From a virus: a DNA stretch of 20,086 bases. This document shows, piece after piece, positions 17,616-20,086 of this stretch. The position numbers and the translations under genes were made by a program. Numbering within the stretch: position 1 is the stretch's first letter; every line of letters begins with the position of its first letter. Below the pieces are notes generated by a model that saw only the letters and a program-made list of their open reading frames with translations, was not told the origin of the DNA and did no database searches. Location: IMG/VR virus record IMGVR_UViG_3300027747_001088, positions 1 through 20,086 of that record. One strand, given 5' to 3'.

Positions 17616-20086
17616 GCAGCGTTATAGAAAAAGTTTCGGATTTACTTTCAGATATTGGTCGTCCTATTGAAAATGTAGTTCATTCGGTTGAAAAAATTGG
17701 TCAAAACATTATTGACAACCCATTGCCAGTTATTGAAACTATTGCATTAACAGCTGTTGGCGTTCCTTATCCTGTTGCGGCGGCGGCGGTTACAGCGGCA
17801 AATGGTGGTAGTATTCAAAACATTGCAATTAGTGCAGCGGCGGCTTATGCTGGTGGGCAAATAGGTACTGCGGCAGGAGAATTTGCTGGACAAACCATAA
17901 GTGGTTCCGTATCCCCTGCAATGCAAGCAACTATTCAGCAAATTGTTACTGGGGCTTCTGGTAGTGCGGCAGCAACAGCCATACGAGGTGGAAATTTTTC
18001 AGACATATTAACTTCTGGATTATCTGGTGGTGTATCAAGTTTAGTAGCGGATCAACTAAAAGGCTCAAACCTTGATTTTGGAAAACTTCCTAATAATTTA
18101 ATTACTAACGCTGTTAATAACGCAACTAAAGCTATTCTTAGTGGCAAAGACGTAACATCGGCTATTACCAATTCTACAGTTAGCACATTAATGAGTGCAG
18201 GATTGCGTGAGGCAGCTGGTCAGATACAAAGTGCGTATGGTGAATTATCAAAAAAGAACGAAACATTACAAGACATTAATAGCACATTTAATGATGTAAA
18301 ATCGCAAGCCAATGATTTTTATAACAATAACATTCAACCAATAGCAGACGAAGTTAACAGTTATGCCAAGCAATTAACCACGGGCTTATTGCCTATGCGT
18401 TTAACAAATAGTAGAAATACATATACGGATTTTAAAAATAAGTATGATGACGCAGTAAAAAATAATGATTTAAGTGCCATGAATTATTATGCTATAAATT
18501 TAAATAATTTAAACGATAGCATGGCTAAAGATTATTCTACGTATCAAGGCATATTAAGCAAATATACCGATGCAAATACGGCACTTGCAGCTAAAATTAA
18601 TGACGATACATACCAAGGTTACATTTCGCAATTAAATGACCTATCTTCACAAGCAAGTACTTTAACTGATTCAATTAATGAATCGGCTAAATCATTAGGT
18701 ACAAGCATAGCCGATTTTAGTGTTCACGAATCTAAAATAATTGCAGACCAGATTAAAGGTGATACAACATTACCAACAATTCCAACGGGTGTTCCAAATG
18801 GTTCAAAATTAACTTTTGATGGTAGTAAATATGGATTAGATTCAAATACATATACTGCACCCGATGGAACAAATTATGTAGTCAATAGTACTGGAATGGT
18901 TCAAAAGGTAGGCGCAAATGGTGCAGATGGGTTACCAACGCTTGAAACAGTTTATACCCCACCTAAACTGGCTACTGACCCGGCTTTTACTAAACCACTT
19001 ACTCCGGAAGATAAATATAATGCTTTTATTAAAGACGGGTTTTCGCCTAGTAGTGCAGCTGCGTTATCAAGGTATACTCCACCCGTAACAACTACTGACA
19101 ATACACAGACTGGTGCTTTGCCTGTAACAACTACTGACAATACACAGACTGGTGCTTTGCCTGTAGCAACTACTGACAATACACAGACTGGTGCTTTGCC
19201 TGTAACAACTACAGATACAGTTAATCCTTATGAAAATAAAGATTTAAATGATTCTTTAGCTAGATTACAACAACAAATTGAAGCACAAGCTAAATTAGTA
19301 TCGCAAAATCAAACTACAACACAGACTGGTGCTTTGCCTGTAACAACTACTGACAATACACAGACTGGTGCTTTGCCTGTAGCAACTACTGACAATACAC
19401 AGACTGGTGCTTTGCCTGTAGCAACTACAGATACGGCTAATCCTTATGAAAATAAAGATTTAAATGATTCTTTAGCTAGATTACAACAACAAATTGAAGC
19501 ACAAGCTAAATTAGTATCTCAAAATCAAACTACAACAGCGGTTGTTATTGGGGTTGATCCAGTAAATAACCAAGCATCTGTTATAGATAATAGTGGTAAT
19601 GTAACAACTATTGCAGCAGACAATATTAACAATGGTGATGTAGTAAATTTAGATTTAAACAATAATGTTATATCGTCTTCCTCTGGAGTAAATGGAATAG
19701 ATTTAGGTCAAGTAGCTAGTAACAATAACACAAATACAACTACAGACACCCAATTAACTAATACAGTACCTTTAGTTCCAACTAATATTATGAATGAAAA
19801 TATTGGCAATGGAATTACTCTTAACCCAATAGGTCAAGACACAAATGTAAATACAGATCAAACAGTTGCACCATTGAATCCTATTAAAACAAACGATGAT
19901 GGAACTACGTCTGTAACCTTGCCCGATGGGACAGTAAACACCTATGATGAAAATGACAACTTAGTTAGTTCTGAACCACCAGTTGAACAACCACCAGTTG
20001 AACAACCACCAGTTGAACAACCACCAGTTGAACAACCACCAGTTGAACAACCACCAGTTGAACAACCACCAGTTGAACAACCACCA
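17612..20086 (+). CDS. Large repeat-rich virion-like protein, 3' end missing
   Basis: The frame opens at an ATGA junction and stays open for 825 codons to the right edge. Residues about 36-150 are Ala/Gly/Ile-rich with glycine-zipper-like runs (ITALTAVGV-type, then AAAAYAGGQIGTAAGEFAG), suggesting a membrane-interacting segment. Residues about 195-370 look like long amphipathic helices (LQDINSTFNDVKSQANDF and later SQLNDLSSQASTLTDSINE). Residues about 395-490 hold small beta motifs such as KLTFDGSKYGLDSNTYTAPD. Residues 492-642 are repeats with TDNTQTGALP and NPYENKDLNDSLARLQQQ. Residues 643-788 are Asn/Thr-rich, and from 789 the sequence is tandem PPVEQ. A virion-internal or ejected protein is a reasonable inference from position, size and the hydrophobic N-terminus, but no family is recognised. 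Confidence 0.75.
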   Translation, partial: MSSVIEKVSDLLSDIGRPIENVVHSVEKIGQNIIDNPLPVIETIALTAVGVPYPVAAAAVTAANGGSIQNIAISAAAAYAGGQIGTAAGEFAGQTISGSVSPAMQATIQQIVTGASGSAAATAIRGGNFSDILTSGLSGGVSSLVADQLKGSNLDFGKLPNNLITNAVNNATKAILSGKDVTSAITNSTVSTLMSAGLREAAGQIQSAYGELSKKNETLQDINSTFNDVKSQANDFYNNNIQPIADEVNSYAKQLTTGLLPMRLTNSRNTYTDFKNKYDDAVKNNDLSAMNYYAINLNNLNDSMAKDYSTYQGILSKYTDANTALAAKINDDTYQGYISQLNDLSSQASTLTDSINESAKSLGTSIADFSVHESKIIADQIKGDTTLPTIPTGVPNGSKLTFDGSKYGLDSNTYTAPDGTNYVVNSTGMVQKVGANGADGLPTLETVYTPPKLATDPAFTKPLTPEDKYNAFIKDGFSPSSAAALSRYTPPVTTTDNTQTGALPVTTTDNTQTGALPVATTDNTQTGALPVTTTDTVNPYENKDLNDSLARLQQQIEAQAKLVSQNQTTTQTGALPVTTTDNTQTGALPVATTDNTQTGALPVATTDTANPYENKDLNDSLARLQQQIEAQAKLVSQNQTTTAVVIGVDPVNNQASVIDNSGNVTTIAADNINNGDVVNLDLNNNVISSSSGVNGIDLGQVASNNNTNTTTDTQLTNTVPLVPTNIMNENIGNGITLNPIGQDTNVNTDQTVAPLNPIKTNDDGTTSVTLPDGTVNTYDENDNLVSSEPPVEQPPVEQPPVEQPPVEQPPVEQPPVEQPPVEQPP
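19085..19201 (+). repeat. 39-base tandem repeats, first block
   Basis: Three near-identical copies, at 19085-19123, 19124-19162 and 19163-19201, encode V[TA]TTDNTQTGALP. A partial fourth copy follows from 19202. The array is in frame and the copies differ by about one base. Confidence 0.88.
19103..19537 (+). repeat. 216-base segmental duplication in the repeat-rich gene
   Basis: The segment 19103-19321 recurs at 19319-19537 with an offset of exactly 216 bases (72 codons). By hand I count about four mismatches. Each copy holds part of the TDNTQTGALP block plus the NPYENKDLNDSLARLQQQ segment. The frame is preserved. The near identity marks it as recent. Confidence 0.88.
19976..20086 (+). repeat. 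15-base tandem repeats running off the window
   Basis: Seven full perfect copies of ccaccagttgaacaa plus six bases of an eighth encode PPVEQ in frame, giving a rigid Pro-rich acidic linker. The window ends inside the array, so its true length is unknown. Confidence 0.92.

Noticed and set aside
19085-19537. Repeats resembling a CRISPR array
   Set aside because: The repeats are contiguous or separated by duplicated coding sequence, keep the reading frame, and have no unique spacers or cas genes nearby.
1-20086. tRNA genes, integrase or attachment sites
   Set aside because: I saw no cloverleaf with a GTTCRA-type T arm in the short gaps, no tyrosine or serine integrase, and no flanking direct repeats that would mark integration.

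Overview
The window looks like part of a tailed double-stranded DNA bacteriophage genome. All supported genes are on the + strand, packed end to end with ATGA, TAATG or few-base junctions, standard stop codons and Shine-Dalgarno sites. The largest gap without a gene is about 80 bases. The gene types (tail adaptors, a P22 gp10-like nozzle protein, fibres, nested spanins, a lysozyme and an HNH nuclease) point to a podovirus-like phage with a P22/SU10-style short tail. The host is probably Gram-negative, because a two-component spanin system needs an outer membrane. The moderate-to-low GC and the fibre style resemble uncultured freshwater phages, but the host cannot be named from this sequence.

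Layout. 1-828: the 3' part of a virion-like beta-rich protein, a GC-rich hairpin and a 53-residue protein. 832-3078: a tail fibre built of NTAIGY-type repeats, a DUF7936-like protein and a 51-residue protein. 3123-5813: a three-gene glycosylation island with a possible extended -10 promoter in front. It holds a GT2-methyltransferase fusion, a GT2 protein carrying the first half of a GT9-like fold, and a separate gene for the second half of that fold. 5817-8108: a long fibre with a 205-residue Gly-X-Ser stalk, starting three bases after the glycosylation genes. 8118-9857: the lysis region, with a DUF5658-like membrane protein, two small membrane proteins (holin candidates), an i-spanin gene with an o-spanin gene nested in another frame, and a GH24 lysozyme. 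9938-11403: a very basic KxGG-motif protein and a 55-residue basic protein. 11406-11879: a free-standing HNH endonuclease with a TTG start. 11866-16985: the neck and tail block, with a P22 gp4-like adaptor, an SU10-type adaptor, a beta-rich fibre-like protein and a gp10-like nozzle. 16988-20086: two small unknown proteins and a large repeat-rich protein that runs off the window.

How it fits together. The adaptor and nozzle proteins would build the short tail and the fibres would bind the host. The glycosyltransferases may decorate the adjacent Ser-rich fibre or modify the host surface. The membrane proteins, endolysin and spanins would release progeny. The least ordinary points are the nested Rz1 gene, the GT9-like fold divided between two overlapping genes, the proline-free Gly-X-Ser stalk next to glycosyltransferases, a shared module that marks composition breakpoints in two fibres, twin inserted domains in the nozzle protein, and young tandem and segmental duplications in the last gene. 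I found no complete novel defence system, CRISPR array, tRNA or reverse transcriptase.
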